From NCBI GenBank assembly GCA_000381585.1, contig KB906736.1:716789-780788 (forward strand): a stretch of 64,000 bases of DNA, read 5' to 3'. Origin of the DNA: Acidobacteriaceae bacterium KBS 83 (GTDB lineage: Bacteria > Acidobacteriota > Terriglobia > Terriglobales > Acidobacteriaceae). The translations under genes and the position numbers were made by a program. Every line of letters begins with the position of its first letter. Position 1 is the first letter of the stretch. Shown piece by piece: positions 37,802-46,745 of the stretch. Under the pieces are notes generated by a model that worked only from the letters and a program-made list of their open reading frames with translations, made no database searches and had not been told where the DNA came from.

Positions 37802-38856
37802 GCCGCTGTCTCCTCAGGATTCCTTCCTGCTATGAGCGGCTCCTTTCGCAGCAAGCCGGCAAACAGTTCGTAATATTGACGCGCCATTGCATCGGCCGAA
37901 AAGCGGGTCTCCACGCATTGTCGCACCGCCTGCGGCAGAAAGGTACCGCACTTCAGCGCTGTGGCCGCTTCGCCAACGTCGCGACAAACTGTTCCCGAGA
38001 TACCATCGTCGATCACTTCTTCGACGGCTCCCCCCGGAAAGGCTATGACCGGTGTTCCGCAGGCCATGGACTCGATCATTGCCAAGCCAAAGGGCTCCTC
38101 CCACTCGATCGGAAAGAGCAATGCAGTGGCGTGACCCAGAAGCTCATTTTTGCCGGCAAGATCCACATCGCCTACAAATTCGACATTATGACCATCAAGG
38201 TGCGGCCGAATCTCGCTCTCGAAATATTCCTGGAAGATCGGCTGAATCTCGCCCGCGATTTTAAGCGGCAAGCCTGCTTTTTTTGCAATTGCGATCGCAT
38301 TATGCGGGCCTTTTATCGGGCAGATCCGACCCAGAAACGCAGCATAGGGCTGCTTCTTTTGCTCAAAGCGATATTTCGTCAGGTCTAAGCCGTGATGGAT
38401 AACCTTGGGGTGCAAGGTGCGATGCAAAGAGGCCTGATGTTGGCTGATAGTGGCGTAGGTGATCCCGCTGTACCGCTCATATAGGTCGGTAAAGGTAGCT
38501 TCAACCGGGTGGTGTAAGGTACACACAAACGGCCGTGAAGAAAAACGTGAGAACGGTACACCAAGAGCTGAGTTTAGATGGATGATGTCGCAGGTCACGT
38601 CTGCGTCATCTACCGCCCATGCGATATGGTCAATCTCTTTCGTCAACCCAGAGGTCTCTGAGGAGAGAGGCCACTCCTGCGTTGGATAGCGTGACTTTAG
38701 TTTCGCTTTTACGCGCGACTCACCATTCGCGTAGACATAAACATCAACTTTGAGACGAACCAAGGCCTCGGCAAGAATGGCGATGAACAATTCTGTTCCG
38801 CCATAGCCTGCGGGTGGAACGCTAATGAAGGGCGGCGCTACGAGGGCAACACGCAT
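37798..38856 (-). CDS. GT4-family glycosyltransferase
   Basis: 352 residues beginning MRVALVAPPFISVPPAGYGGTELF, the typical GT4 N-terminus. The donor-binding EEPFGLAMIESMACGTPVIAFPGGAVEEVIDDG near 240-275 carries the E-x7-E motif, and AAFLGRICPIKGPHNAI supplies the inter-domain part. It transfers a sugar from a nucleotide-sugar. It is the first gene of a two-gene operon with the debranching-type protein. Confidence 0.9.
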   Translation of the reverse strand: MRVALVAPPFISVPPAGYGGTELFIAILAEALVRLKVDVYVYANGESRVKAKLKSRYPTQEWPLSSETSGLTKEIDHIAWAVDDADVTCDIIHLNSALGVPFSRFSSRPFVCTLHHPVEATFTDLYERYSGITYATISQHQASLHRTLHPKVIHHGLDLTKYRFEQKKQPYAAFLGRICPIKGPHNAIAIAKKAGLPLKIAGEIQPIFQEYFESEIRPHLDGHNVEFVGDVDLAGKNELLGHATALLFPIEWEEPFGLAMIESMACGTPVIAFPGGAVEEVIDDGISGTVCRDVGEAATALKCGTFLPQAVRQCVETRFSADAMARQYYELFAGLLRKEPLIAGRNPEETAA

Positions 38857-39028
38857 TCTGTTCTACTCCAATTTTTATGATGCGAAAGCTCGCTTTAAGG
38901 GCAAACCAAGCGAGCGAGGCGCTTCTGCCGCATCCGCCTGTCTACTGGCCGTAGCGAATTGAGAGAAATATCATGCCAACAATTGTGCTACCGCAGCGGA
39001 TACAGTCGCATTGTGAGCTTCGCAAGGA

Positions 39029-39057
39029 AAAGCACGCACTTCTTGAGTGCGTGCTTT
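39029..39057 (-). terminator. Rho-independent terminator
   Basis: A perfect hairpin AAGCACGCACT/AGTGCGTGCTT with a 5-base loop, followed on the minus strand by a T-rich run. It lies 40 bases past the end of the stress-protein gene at 39097. Confidence 0.8.
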
Positions 39058-39096
39058 GGTAAAGCGAAGCCCGGCTTCGAATAGCAACCGGGAGAC

Positions 39097-39777
39097 TCAC
39101 CCGATTTCGCGATCCCTTCTATCGATTATCGGGCGATCCGGGTTCGCCCTGCTCACTCCAATGCGCTCGCCTTCCACATCTGGCGCCCGCGTCCGATCCA
39201 CGTCATTCCAATCGGTACCCACGCCGTTTTTGTCGGTATCCACACCGTGCGTGCTGACCGACTTCTCACCAGAAGAGGAAATGTCCTCCGCGCCGGTTGT
39301 CTTCAGGATGTCCTTGGCGCGGGAAACCTCGTTGGATGAGTCGCAATGCACCGAGAGCAGAATACCGCCGTCTTTCACACGACCTTCGTAGCGCTTGGCT
39401 TCGTACTCCGGGATTCCGAGTCCTACGAGCGCGCCAACGACTCCGCCGACAGCGCCGCCGGCCCCTAGACCTGCGAGCGCACCCATAATTGGACCCGCTG
39501 AGATCAGGGGACCAACGCCGGGAATTGCGAGCGCCCCGATTCCGGCAAGCAGTCCGAGCGTACCTCCGACTGCACCACCTACGCCCGCACCGGTGGTCGC
39601 GCCCTCCGGCACCTTGGTGTTCTTTTCTGTTGCAAATTCCTTAGCACTTCGACGGTCTGCCATGAGGACCGAGACGTCCTGGTTGGAGAAACCAGCCGCG
39701 ACGAGTTTATCTACTGCCGCCTCTGCTGTTGCGTTGCTCGGATAAATGCCGAATACTGCTGTGTTCTTACCTGCCAT
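39097..39777 (-). CDS. General-stress-protein-17M-like protein with glycine-rich membrane segment
   Basis: 226 residues. The start TAVFGIYPSNATAEAAVDKLVAAGFSNQDVSVLMAD matches the N-terminal alpha/beta domain of YflT/general stress protein 17M proteins. A central Gly/Ala-rich hydrophobic hairpin (about 60-125) probably inserts into a membrane. A second alpha/beta piece (GGILLSVHCDSSNEVSRAKDILKTTGAEDIS) follows, then a charged disordered tail. Probably a stress-response protein, downstream of a BON-domain gene on the same strand. Confidence 0.8.
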   Translation of the reverse strand: MAGKNTAVFGIYPSNATAEAAVDKLVAAGFSNQDVSVLMADRRSAKEFATEKNTKVPEGATTGAGVGGAVGGTLGLLAGIGALAIPGVGPLISAGPIMGALAGLGAGGAVGGVVGALVGLGIPEYEAKRYEGRVKDGGILLSVHCDSSNEVSRAKDILKTTGAEDISSSGEKSVSTHGVDTDKNGVGTDWNDVDRTRAPDVEGERIGVSRANPDRPIIDRRDREIG

Positions 39778-39816
39778 TTGAAATCCTCCCTGCGATATTT
39801 GGAGCGACCGTAGTGT

Positions 39817-40218
39817 TTATTGCTTCACTGTGAGTTGATTGGTGACCTTGTCCGGTCCACCAGCGACTTCGGCTGTCTTTGAAGCGATAGCCGACTTCTC
39901 GTCCTCGGAATGTACTGGACCCTTCAGCGTGACCATGCCGTCCTTCGTGATGATCTTCACGTTGTGCGCATACGTAGAAAGCGATTTGTCCGCGACAAGC
40001 GATTGACGAATCTTCTTCGTGAGCATGCGGTCCGAAGTCGCCTCCGACTGCTGCTCTGCGGTGTTGCCGTGGGCCTTATTGTTCGCGGAATTGTCCGGAG
40101 TGGTCGCCGGCGCGGTCTGATCCTGGCAGAAGGCAGCCGTCGCCACCGTAGTCAGGCATGCAAGCCCCAGGCATCCATATAGCGAAATTTTCAGAATGTT
40201 ACGTGCAAGCAGTCTCAT
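39817..40218 (-). CDS. Exported BON-domain protein
   Basis: The start at 40218 has GAGGG upstream and begins a signal peptide (ILKISLYGCLGLACLTTVATAAFCQ). The mature 100 residues contain one BON domain: KKIRQSLVADKSLSTYAHNVKIITKDGMVTLKGPVHSEDEKSAIASKTAEVAGGPDKVTNQLTV. BON domains bind membranes or phospholipids in the periplasm; related OsmY-like proteins respond to stress. It lies 39 bases upstream of the stress protein gene. Confidence 0.85.
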   Translation of the reverse strand: MRLLARNILKISLYGCLGLACLTTVATAAFCQDQTAPATTPDNSANNKAHGNTAEQQSEATSDRMLTKKIRQSLVADKSLSTYAHNVKIITKDGMVTLKGPVHSEDEKSAIASKTAEVAGGPDKVTNQLTVKQ

Positions 40219-40479
40219 GTTGTTCCCTCGGTAATGCTGCGCGTGCATAGCTATGGTTGTGGTTGAACATGGAAAATGTGGGAGAAATCAGGCGGAGGAA
40301 AACGCGTTCAAAAGCAAATACGTCATAAGTTCCCTCTGCTTCAAATAAGAAGCGACTCCCGGGGTGTGGGGTTGGTGAGATAGGTCGAATAAATAAAGGA
40401 CAGTGATTGTGACACTTACGATTCGGGTAAGTGGCATTGCAGTCTCACTCAAATAGATTGATGCCTTTTCTGTCTGAAT

Positions 40480-40615
40480 ATGCAACCTTTTTTGCTGGGG
40501 CGTGCCGCGAAGGCTCCAATCACCGTCATACCGCCATTGACCGTCAGGGCATGACCGACGACGTAGATCGCTCCGGGGACTGCACAGCCACAGGACAGCT
40601 TCAGCTATGGCTGCT
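40480..40615 (-). pseudogene. C-terminal remnant of a short-chain dehydrogenase
   Basis: On the minus strand one frame reads AIAEAVLWLCSPRS and, after a shift near 40570, another frame reads IYVVGHALTVNGGMTVIGAF. Together these are the final helix and strand of a classical SDR oxidoreductase. No further SDR sequence lies upstream. Confidence 0.65.
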
Positions 40616-40650
40616 AGGGGCGTTGAGAGCAAGCGCAAGGAACCAGCCCC

Positions 40651-40929
40651 TTGTTCGACCACACGCCTTGCAACTACGGTGGCGAGCGGCGCTGGCTACT
40701 ATGCCCCAGGTGCTTCAAGAGGGTGGCGAAGTTATACCGTCCGCCGGATGAGGTGCTCTTTGCATGCCGCTTATGTCACCAATTAACGTACCGAAGTGCT
40801 CAATGTCACGACGCGAGATTGGATCGCCTGCTCAAAGCACCTGAAGAGGTAATTGAGAAGATGGTCGCCTCCCGAACCACAGCGTGGCTTTGCTGGGGAT
40901 CAAGGCTACGTTCATCCGGTTCCGATTGA
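40651..40929 (+). pseudogene. Zinc-ribbon protein fragment
   Basis: 92 residues with TPCNYGGERRWLLCPRCFKRVAKLYRPP and FACRLCHQLTYRSAQ: two CxxC pairs of a zinc ribbon often found in short mobile-element-associated proteins. It begins directly at the motif and ends soon after, so both ends appear missing. Confidence 0.5.
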
Positions 40930-41000
40930 TTGATAAGTACTAATGCACCGGCGGATCAGCCACTTTGCCGGGAAGCGAGTTTAGCCGCGTCCCGCTGGTG

Positions 41001-41183
41001 TTAGCGGGTGCGTTTGCTTTGTGCGGTCAACTCACCAAACAACCACGCCTTTGCCATCTTCCAGTCGCGCTTGGCAGTTTCCGGCGAGATTCCCAGGACT
41101 TCCGCGGTCTCTTCAACACTCAAGCCCCCGAAGTAGCGCAATTCCACTACACGGGCTTTACGGGGATCTCCGAGGAACACGAA
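41001..41183 (-). pseudogene. C-terminal fragment of an ECF-like sigma factor (TIGR02999-like)
   Basis: On the minus strand: [49 protein letters not shown] and a stop. This is region 4 of the ECF-like sigma type common in Acidobacteriota and Planctomycetes and typically encoded beside Ser/Thr kinases. A stop in the same frame lies just upstream and region 2 is absent. A truncated Ser/Thr kinase lies 3.5 kb away. Confidence 0.8.
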
Positions 41184-41198
41184 AGTCCAGTGACCGTC

Positions 41199-41417
41199 CT
41201 ATAAGCGACTTGATCTGAGCGAGTGTGTACTCGCGGGACGAGTTCTCTTCGCCATCGCCGCAACCCAATTCAGAAAGAATCCGCGTAGATCCTGCTGTTC
41301 TGGAACAGGAGTAAGGTGATTATCGTCGAGGAACGATGCCCACTCCTCTTCACAGATAGTTTCAATCCGGCTCCGATCAATAAAGAGAGAGTGGGAAGCG
41401 TGTGCAGGCAGGTCCAT
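41199..41417 (-). CDS. Doubtful small ORF
   Basis: 72 residues with a fair ribosome site (GAAGG) and plausible helical sequence (IETICEEEWASFLDD, LRGFFLNWVAAMA). It may be a real small gene whose end is eroded; no family recognised. Confidence 0.25.
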   Translation of the reverse strand: MDLPAHASHSLFIDRSRIETICEEEWASFLDDNHLTPVPEQQDLRGFFLNWVAAMAKRTRPASTHSLRSSRL

Positions 41418-41618
41418 TTGATTTATCCTTCACCCCAAGTGCCATCGCGCGAGCGCGTCCGCCGAACATAAGGATCTTCGTGAAATGGCCCATCTCGGCA
41501 GGAAGGCCACCTCCTTCGTGTCTCATGCCTCCCTTCGGGACATGCTTGCGGCGTCCATTTTCTTCTTTGGAACGGTCTTATGAAAATCATTTAGCCGCTG
41601 ATCATTACTGAGCGCGTA

Positions 41619-42080
41619 TCAAATAGTGGCTTGGGCTGTATTGCGGAACATGGCAGTCATGCGCGCGGGATCGTATGCAACGGAATTTGACTTGGCGACT
41701 CCGATGCGATCGGTAAGAATGACAGTGAGAACCTTCTCCATACCACTGGCTTTCTGTTCGACTGCTGCTACGGTGGAACCGATGGCATCCAGCAAAGCAG
41801 TACACCCGCTGGGCAAGTACGTTTTGTTCGTCAGCTCGGGTATGTCATTCAGAGTGGCATTTGTGTAGCGGTTCTCGACCTCCGTGTCGAACAGCGTCAG
41901 GCTGAATCGATACTTCGATCCCTTGTCCCGCTTCAACTCCCTCAAATAGGTATTGAATCCGCCAATAGCATCACTGACGACGCTGTTCATCGAGCCGGAT
42001 TTGTCCAGGACAAAGTTGATAAGTATCGAGCCCTTATTACTTTTTTGGCTTCTTGGCCTTCTTGCTTTTGGGCTTGGCAT
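41619..42080 (-). CDS. VWA-domain protein with apparent internal deletion
   Basis: 153 residues. A von Willebrand A domain begins NFVLDKSGSMNSVVSDAIGGFNTYL, with the MIDAS DxSxS motif, and continues through SGCTALLDAIGSTVAAVEQ to VLTVILTD. There the expected GxEN segment is missing and the sequence jumps to RIGVAKSNSVAYDPARMTAMFRNTAQATI, which resembles the end of longer VWA proteins. About 60-70 residues appear deleted in frame. It overlaps the XRE gene by 44 bp. Confidence 0.65.
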   Translation of the reverse strand: MPSPKARRPRSQKSNKGSILINFVLDKSGSMNSVVSDAIGGFNTYLRELKRDKGSKYRFSLTLFDTEVENRYTNATLNDIPELTNKTYLPSGCTALLDAIGSTVAAVEQKASGMEKVLTVILTDRIGVAKSNSVAYDPARMTAMFRNTAQATI

Positions 42081-42342
42081 GTCCCCTTCTCCTTTGCATG
42101 GATTCGGTAACTGGCCCTTCAGACGTCAACCGGAAGAGTGCTTCTGGAACCATGTAGGCATCGCTCTGAATGCCAAGAGCGGACAAGATTCTTTCCCCCG
42201 GATCGCGCCGCATCGCGTACACGTCAGAGAGGAACTGCGGGGATACGCCAATAGACTTGGCGTACTGGGCCTGCGTCATTCCCTTTTGAAGTGACTTCAT
42301 GATTTCCAGCACCCCTTCGATATTCGTTACCTTATAGGCCAT
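42037..42342 (-). CDS. XRE-type helix-turn-helix regulator
   Basis: 101 residues with an XRE HTH: GMTQAQYAKSIGVSPQFLSDVYAMRRDPGERILSALGI. The C-terminal tail is very basic (RRRGHAKPKSKKAKKPKK), which could bind DNA non-specifically. It overlaps the VWA gene and forms an operon with it. Confidence 0.8.
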   Translation of the reverse strand: MAYKVTNIEGVLEIMKSLQKGMTQAQYAKSIGVSPQFLSDVYAMRRDPGERILSALGIQSDAYMVPEALFRLTSEGPVTESMQRRRGHAKPKSKKAKKPKK

Positions 42343-42551
42343 AGTTCGTCAATCCGCGGATTTGAGTATACACCTCTCGAAGCCAAGTAGGGCAGAGATT
42401 GTGACTGCGAGCCACGAAGGATACTAAGACAGACCACGATTCAGGCGAATGGGCGGCCAAGCAATTATTTGCCGCTGGGCGAAGAGGCAGAATTGTTACG
42501 AAAGAATGTCCTCGTCGCTTATCTGAATCGGCTGGAAAAGGTGCATCATGT

Positions 42552-44048
42552 ATGTCGCCTTACAACCGGCCTCTCGGGCTTTCCCCACACAATTCCGATT
42601 TGAGGGGTGCTCTCTTGGCACATGGCACAGGAGTTCGTCTCGCTTTCGTCTTCGCGCTGGCTGGTTCTCTGGCCAGTGCCGCCTTCGCTTTTAACGTCAG
42701 CTTCTCGAAAATCGCTGCTGCACCGAACCGTGGCGGCCCGCATGCCGACCTGAACGGCGATGGTCGAGAAGACTTTGCCAGCCTCAACAACGTCACTGGC
42801 GGCTTTGACGTGGTGCTTTCGAGTGGCGATGGGAAATACGCGGCACCCGTGCCCTACTCGATTCCGGGCGGCGCAGACTCAAGGGCCATCCTCATAGGGG
42901 ACTTTAATGGGGATGGAAAGGCCGATCTGCTTGTTGGCGGATACCCTGACAACGCTCTTCACCTCTTCCTGAACAACGGCCTCGGCGGGTTTAGCCAGAA
43001 AGCAGTTTTTCCCAACTGGGTGCTAGGCGATTTCACCTCGGTGGTAGGCGATTTCAACCATGACGGCTGTATGGACATCGCCTTCGTCGCGCATGGGGGG
43101 CTGTCCATCACCGTTTGGTTCGGGAACGGCAAGGGCGGTTTCACCGCCGGACCCACGTCACTCATTCCATTCAATAAGGGTGCGGCGCTTTGCGACAACC
43201 ATCTGCAAATGGGAGACTTTGATGGCGACGGTCGCGCAGACCTCATTTGCGACGGAATCTTGAATGCTGACGCGACGGTGCTTTATGGGGATGGCACCGG
43301 CCGCTTCCCCGCAGGATCGGTGATCCACACATTAAGCAACTATTCAGGGTTCGAGCTTGGTGACGCGGACGGCGATGGGAAGATGGACGTCTTTGTTGAG
43401 CAGGGCAACCCAGAATTGGAAAACATCTCTGTTCGTTACGGGAGCGCAGCGCGCACGTGGACCAGGACCAGCACTCTTCCTACATTCCATTTCGTGCAGG
43501 ATGTAACAGCGGCTGACCTCAATGGAGACGGGATCAACGATCTGATCGTCGGTGAGGTCTCGGGGGATAGTCCCAATACCGCCACATATTATGTGGGGGT
43601 ACTGCTTCGCAACAGCAACGGATCCTATCAGAAGGAGCAGATCGTTGAAACCGGCGACTTTTTAAACTTGGTGATTCGCGCAAATCGTGACGCCAAGCCC
43701 GACATATCGCTCGGCAATGCTGTTCTTCTCAACACCACTGTAGGCAATTTCCCGCCGTGCGCGGCGCCCAATGCATTCGAAGGAATCAACGTCTGCTCTC
43801 CCGCAGCCGGCGCTACCGTCCCTTCTCCGGTTGCCTTCAAAGTCGGCGCAGCGGGCCAGGTGCCGATGCGCGACGTGGAAGTGTGGGTAGATGGGAAGAA
43901 GGTAGCCCTGCAAGTGTATGGCTTTTCCCATTACACCTTCCTGAATCGAAGCGCGAGCCTCTCCGCAGGTACGCACACCATCGGAATCTTTGCGGCGGGA
44001 TGGGATCAATCGCTCCAGAAGAAGACATTCACGCTGAAGGTGAAATAG
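42552..44048 (+). CDS. Secreted FG-GAP/VCBS repeat protein
   Basis: 498 residues with a signal peptide (RLAFVFALAGSLASAAFA). About six FG-GAP repeats follow, each with a calcium-loop-like DxNGDGxxD (DLNGDGREDFA, DFNGDGKADLL, DFDGDGRADLI, DADGDGKMDVF, DLNGDGINDLI), forming an integrin-alpha-type propeller. An Ig-like domain (ATVPSPVAFKVGAAGQVPMRDVEVWVDGKKV) ends the protein. It is a common type of secreted surface protein in Acidobacteriota. A terminator follows. Confidence 0.85.
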   Translation: MSPYNRPLGLSPHNSDLRGALLAHGTGVRLAFVFALAGSLASAAFAFNVSFSKIAAAPNRGGPHADLNGDGREDFASLNNVTGGFDVVLSSGDGKYAAPVPYSIPGGADSRAILIGDFNGDGKADLLVGGYPDNALHLFLNNGLGGFSQKAVFPNWVLGDFTSVVGDFNHDGCMDIAFVAHGGLSITVWFGNGKGGFTAGPTSLIPFNKGAALCDNHLQMGDFDGDGRADLICDGILNADATVLYGDGTGRFPAGSVIHTLSNYSGFELGDADGDGKMDVFVEQGNPELENISVRYGSAARTWTRTSTLPTFHFVQDVTAADLNGDGINDLIVGEVSGDSPNTATYYVGVLLRNSNGSYQKEQIVETGDFLNLVIRANRDAKPDISLGNAVLLNTTVGNFPPCAAPNAFEGINVCSPAAGATVPSPVAFKVGAAGQVPMRDVEVWVDGKKVALQVYGFSHYTFLNRSASLSAGTHTIGIFAAGWDQSLQKKTFTLKVK

Positions 44049-44063
44049 CGAATACATCACAGA

Positions 44064-44090
44064 CAGGGCTTGGCTAACCAAGCCCTGTTT
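44064..44090 (+). terminator. Rho-independent terminator of the FG-GAP gene
   Basis: A perfect 10-bp stem CAGGGCTTGG/CCAAGCCCTG with loop CTAA and a short T-run, 16 bases after the stop codon. Confidence 0.85.
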
Positions 44091-44095
44091 ACACC

Positions 44096-44460
44096 ACCTC
44101 GTCAACCGGCAAGCTGACCCTGGTGTCGGGCTCGCCGTTCAAGAACACCGTAGGCTTGATGATCGGTGCCCCCGGGGGTCACTTCATCACGCTGGGCACC
44201 ACCTATCTTCGCTCTTACGCGATCAAGTCCACCGGCGGGATCGGGGTGCAGGTGGCGCAGATCAACACGGCGCTCTACCCAGGTGCGGCGGATTGCGGCA
44301 CTACCACTACCAATGGGGGCACGATCGACCGCACTGGCAGTTGCCGGGAATAACGGCCACGCCTATACCTTCACGCAGTATTACTGTGAACAAAACTTCA
44401 GCGCCTTTTATCGCGACAGATTTGGGGCGATGAACACAGCCACCCCCACCATCACGTTCC
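44096..44460 (+). pseudogene. Remnant of a lactonase/YVTN-type beta-propeller gene
   Basis: One frame reads STGKLTLVSGSPFKNTVGLMIGAPGGHFITLGTTYLRSYAIKSTGGIG, like a repeat unit of lactonase-type propellers. The frame shifts near 44330 to AVAGNNGHAYTFTQYYCE. No start is present. It lies between the FG-GAP terminator and the truncated kinase. Confidence 0.5.
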
Positions 44461-45534
44461 CGCCGTTAGCGCACGATCTTTCTCCAGTGCCTTAAGCGCG
44501 ATCGAATCAGGATCGCCGCTCAGTTGGCGGCGGAGCGTAGACAAATCGGTACCTCGATTTGCCGCGGCAACGCGGGAGAATTCTCCTGACGTGCGGAGTT
44601 TTGTGCTGGGGCGCGGCGCATCCTCTTCGCGGAGCTTCCGCAGCACCTCGTCATAGGCTGCTTTCCTCAAGTCAAATGGCAACGCGCCGCAGAGCAGTTC
44701 ATAGAGCACCGCTCCCAGTGAGTACACGTCCGTACGCGTATCGAGGTCTTCGCCATCGGAGTTGGCCTGCTCAGGACTCAGGTAGCCCACGGTCCCAATC
44801 AGCGTCCCGATTCGCGTGTATACGGTCCTTGTGGTCAGCGTCTGCGAGATTGCCTTCGACACACCGAAATCGATGATCCGCGGAACTGGCTTTCCATCGA
44901 CTTCACTCACCAGAATGTTCGACGGCTTCAGGTCGCGATGAATGATCGCCTTCTGATGCGCATGCTGCACGCCATCGCATACCCGGATGAGTAGTTCCAG
45001 ACGCTGCCGGACGGTGAGCTTGTGCTTGTCGCAGTACTCAGTAATCGGCAGGCCCGGCACGTACTCCATCACGAAATACGGTCGCCCCTCCGGGGTTGAT
45101 CCCGCATCGAACACCTTTGCGATCGCGGGGTGGTCCATCAGCGCCAATGCCTGCCGCTCGGACTCGAAGCGCGCGACCACCTCTTTCGTGTCCATGCCGA
45201 CTTTGATCAGCTTGATCGCAACTCGTCTGCGCACTGGTTGCCGCTGTTCGGCCAGCCACACTTCTCCCATCCCGCCCTGGCCGATAACCTCCAGCAACGT
45301 GTAAGGCCCGATTGTCGCCTGCGAACCATGGTCGTTGTCCGCGGTCGAAAGGCGGAACACCGGATCCCTGAGAAAGCTGCCGGCCTCCGCGTCCGCCTGG
45401 AGCAGCTCTTCGACCTCTTGCCGGAGCGAACCATTATCCCCGCAGGCGCGATTGAGAAAGGCAGACCGTTGCGCGGGATCGAGGGACAGGGCGGCCTCGA
45501 ACAACGCTGCAACGTGCTCGCCGTGGTCTGGCAT
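44452..45534 (-). CDS. Ser/Thr protein kinase, C-terminally truncated
   Basis: 360 residues. An N-terminal helical region typical of this acidobacterial kinase type (HVAALFEAALSLDPAQRSAFLNRACG) precedes a full Hanks-type kinase: GQGGMGEVW loop, AIKLI with Lys108, HRDLKPSN with Asp201, DFGVSKA at 222-228, and GTVGYLSPEQA. The end stops within ALKALEKDR, which normally leads into a transmembrane segment and TPR repeats. The sensor half is lost and the break abuts a propeller remnant. The kinase domain itself could still be active. Confidence 0.85.
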   Translation of the reverse strand: MPDHGEHVAALFEAALSLDPAQRSAFLNRACGDNGSLRQEVEELLQADAEAGSFLRDPVFRLSTADNDHGSQATIGPYTLLEVIGQGGMGEVWLAEQRQPVRRRVAIKLIKVGMDTKEVVARFESERQALALMDHPAIAKVFDAGSTPEGRPYFVMEYVPGLPITEYCDKHKLTVRQRLELLIRVCDGVQHAHQKAIIHRDLKPSNILVSEVDGKPVPRIIDFGVSKAISQTLTTRTVYTRIGTLIGTVGYLSPEQANSDGEDLDTRTDVYSLGAVLYELLCGALPFDLRKAAYDEVLRKLREEDAPRPSTKLRTSGEFSRVAAANRGTDLSTLRRQLSGDPDSIALKALEKDRALTAGT

Positions 45535-45963
45535 GCGCCGGCTCCCGGTCGTCTTCGGAGCCCGATTGTGGGCTCAATCTTACGCGGCTTCCCCTGGAAT
45601 AGCCCGAGTTTTATGCCATCTCGTCGTAGGCAAACTTACTTTCAAACCACTTGGCACGTTTCCGAATCCGCTTGCGCATTTCTCGGTAAGGGCGCTTGTC
45701 TACACGACGTCCTGGGAGGAGATACCACCATGCGCACGGCATCTCACAACGTCGCACTACGAACTGGGTAATCCCGATCGTCCTGGCTATATTTCTGGTC
45801 AGCGCTGCCTGCTTTTACAGTGGTCCGTGCGGTCATTCTCATCGGACAGGTCTCCCGGGCTACTAAGGACATCCTCCCCACCGGGCTACTAAGACCAAAA
45901 GACTCATTTGACAGTCGCTGAAGGTCCTAGTGCGGAATGTTCCGCTTTCGAAAGGAGAATCCA

Positions 45964-46566
45964 ATGAAATCCGTACGACTGACATCCGTTATTTCAATGG
46001 CGGTGTTCTGTCTGCTGGCTCTCCAAGTTCGCTTGTTGACAGCGCAGGAATTGCAAAAACACAGTTTTGCAAATTTGATTAACGACACGGACGAAATCGG
46101 GGTCTTTTCGGAAACTTCGACTCCCAATCCCTTGGTTGCAACGACAGTGAGACTCTATCCTACCCACCTCAGCTTCGGTTCGATCGCGATTGGCAATCAT
46201 AGTTCTGCGAAAACTGTGACTCTGACCAATGTGGGCACGAGCAGCCTGACCATCTCCGGTATTGCCATTACCGGAACCGATCCAAAGGATTTCGCCCAAA
46301 CCCACACATGCGGCCCAAAATTGGCGAGGAGTGGAATCTGTATCATCAAAGTGACTTTTTATCCCAAGGCACTGGGGACGCGTACGGCTGCGCTCAGCAT
46401 CTACGATAACGGCGGCAGTAGTCCGCAAAGGGTTACGCTCAGTGGAACGGGCATCGCGGGGATATGCGTTGGTCAGGGCGGTCAATGCCCCCCGTGGGTA
46501 ATGTGCTGCCCGGGACTTGTTTGTGTACCGGCCTCGACCCGTGCCTTTTGCGAGCCTGTTAGGTAG
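45964..46566 (+). CDS. Exported HYDIN/ASPM-like domain protein with cystine-knot-like tail
   Basis: The start at 45964 has AAAGGAG upstream and a signal peptide (ISMAVFCLLALQVRLLTAQ). Residues about 55-165 form one Ig-like domain (LSFGSIAIGNHSSAKTVTLTNVGTSSLTISGIAITG), as in HYDIN/choice-of-anchor proteins. The last 37 residues hold six Cys in the order C-x6-C-x5-CC-x4-C-x8-C, the spacing of inhibitor-cystine-knot (knottin) peptides. Such a tail would be stable outside the cell. Function unknown. Confidence 0.75.
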   Translation: MKSVRLTSVISMAVFCLLALQVRLLTAQELQKHSFANLINDTDEIGVFSETSTPNPLVATTVRLYPTHLSFGSIAIGNHSSAKTVTLTNVGTSSLTISGIAITGTDPKDFAQTHTCGPKLARSGICIIKVTFYPKALGTRTAALSIYDNGGSSPQRVTLSGTGIAGICVGQGGQCPPWVMCCPGLVCVPASTRAFCEPVR

Positions 46567-46595
46567 TTCCGAGCGGACAGCCGAGCGCGGGAACC

Positions 46596-46745
46596 GTGTC
46601 AGCACGCTCACGCACCTTCTGTTCGGCCTTCTCGCGTCTCGGATACGATCCCATGCTGCGGAAGATAGACCGCCCGCCGAAGGTGGAAAAGCCACCGCAA
46701 CTTGTAGGGCTTATGTGGGCATGCTGCCTATCAGTCTCGCAGCAT
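46596..46745 (-). pseudogene. 5' fragment of the repeat gene family (copy E)
   Basis: On the minus strand it matches the first 37 codons and the upstream bases of the gene at 49706-50218 (LRWLFHLR, then FRSMGSYPRREKAEQKVRERADTV). One extra base shifts the frame near 46675, and the rest of the gene is gone. Confidence 0.7.
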
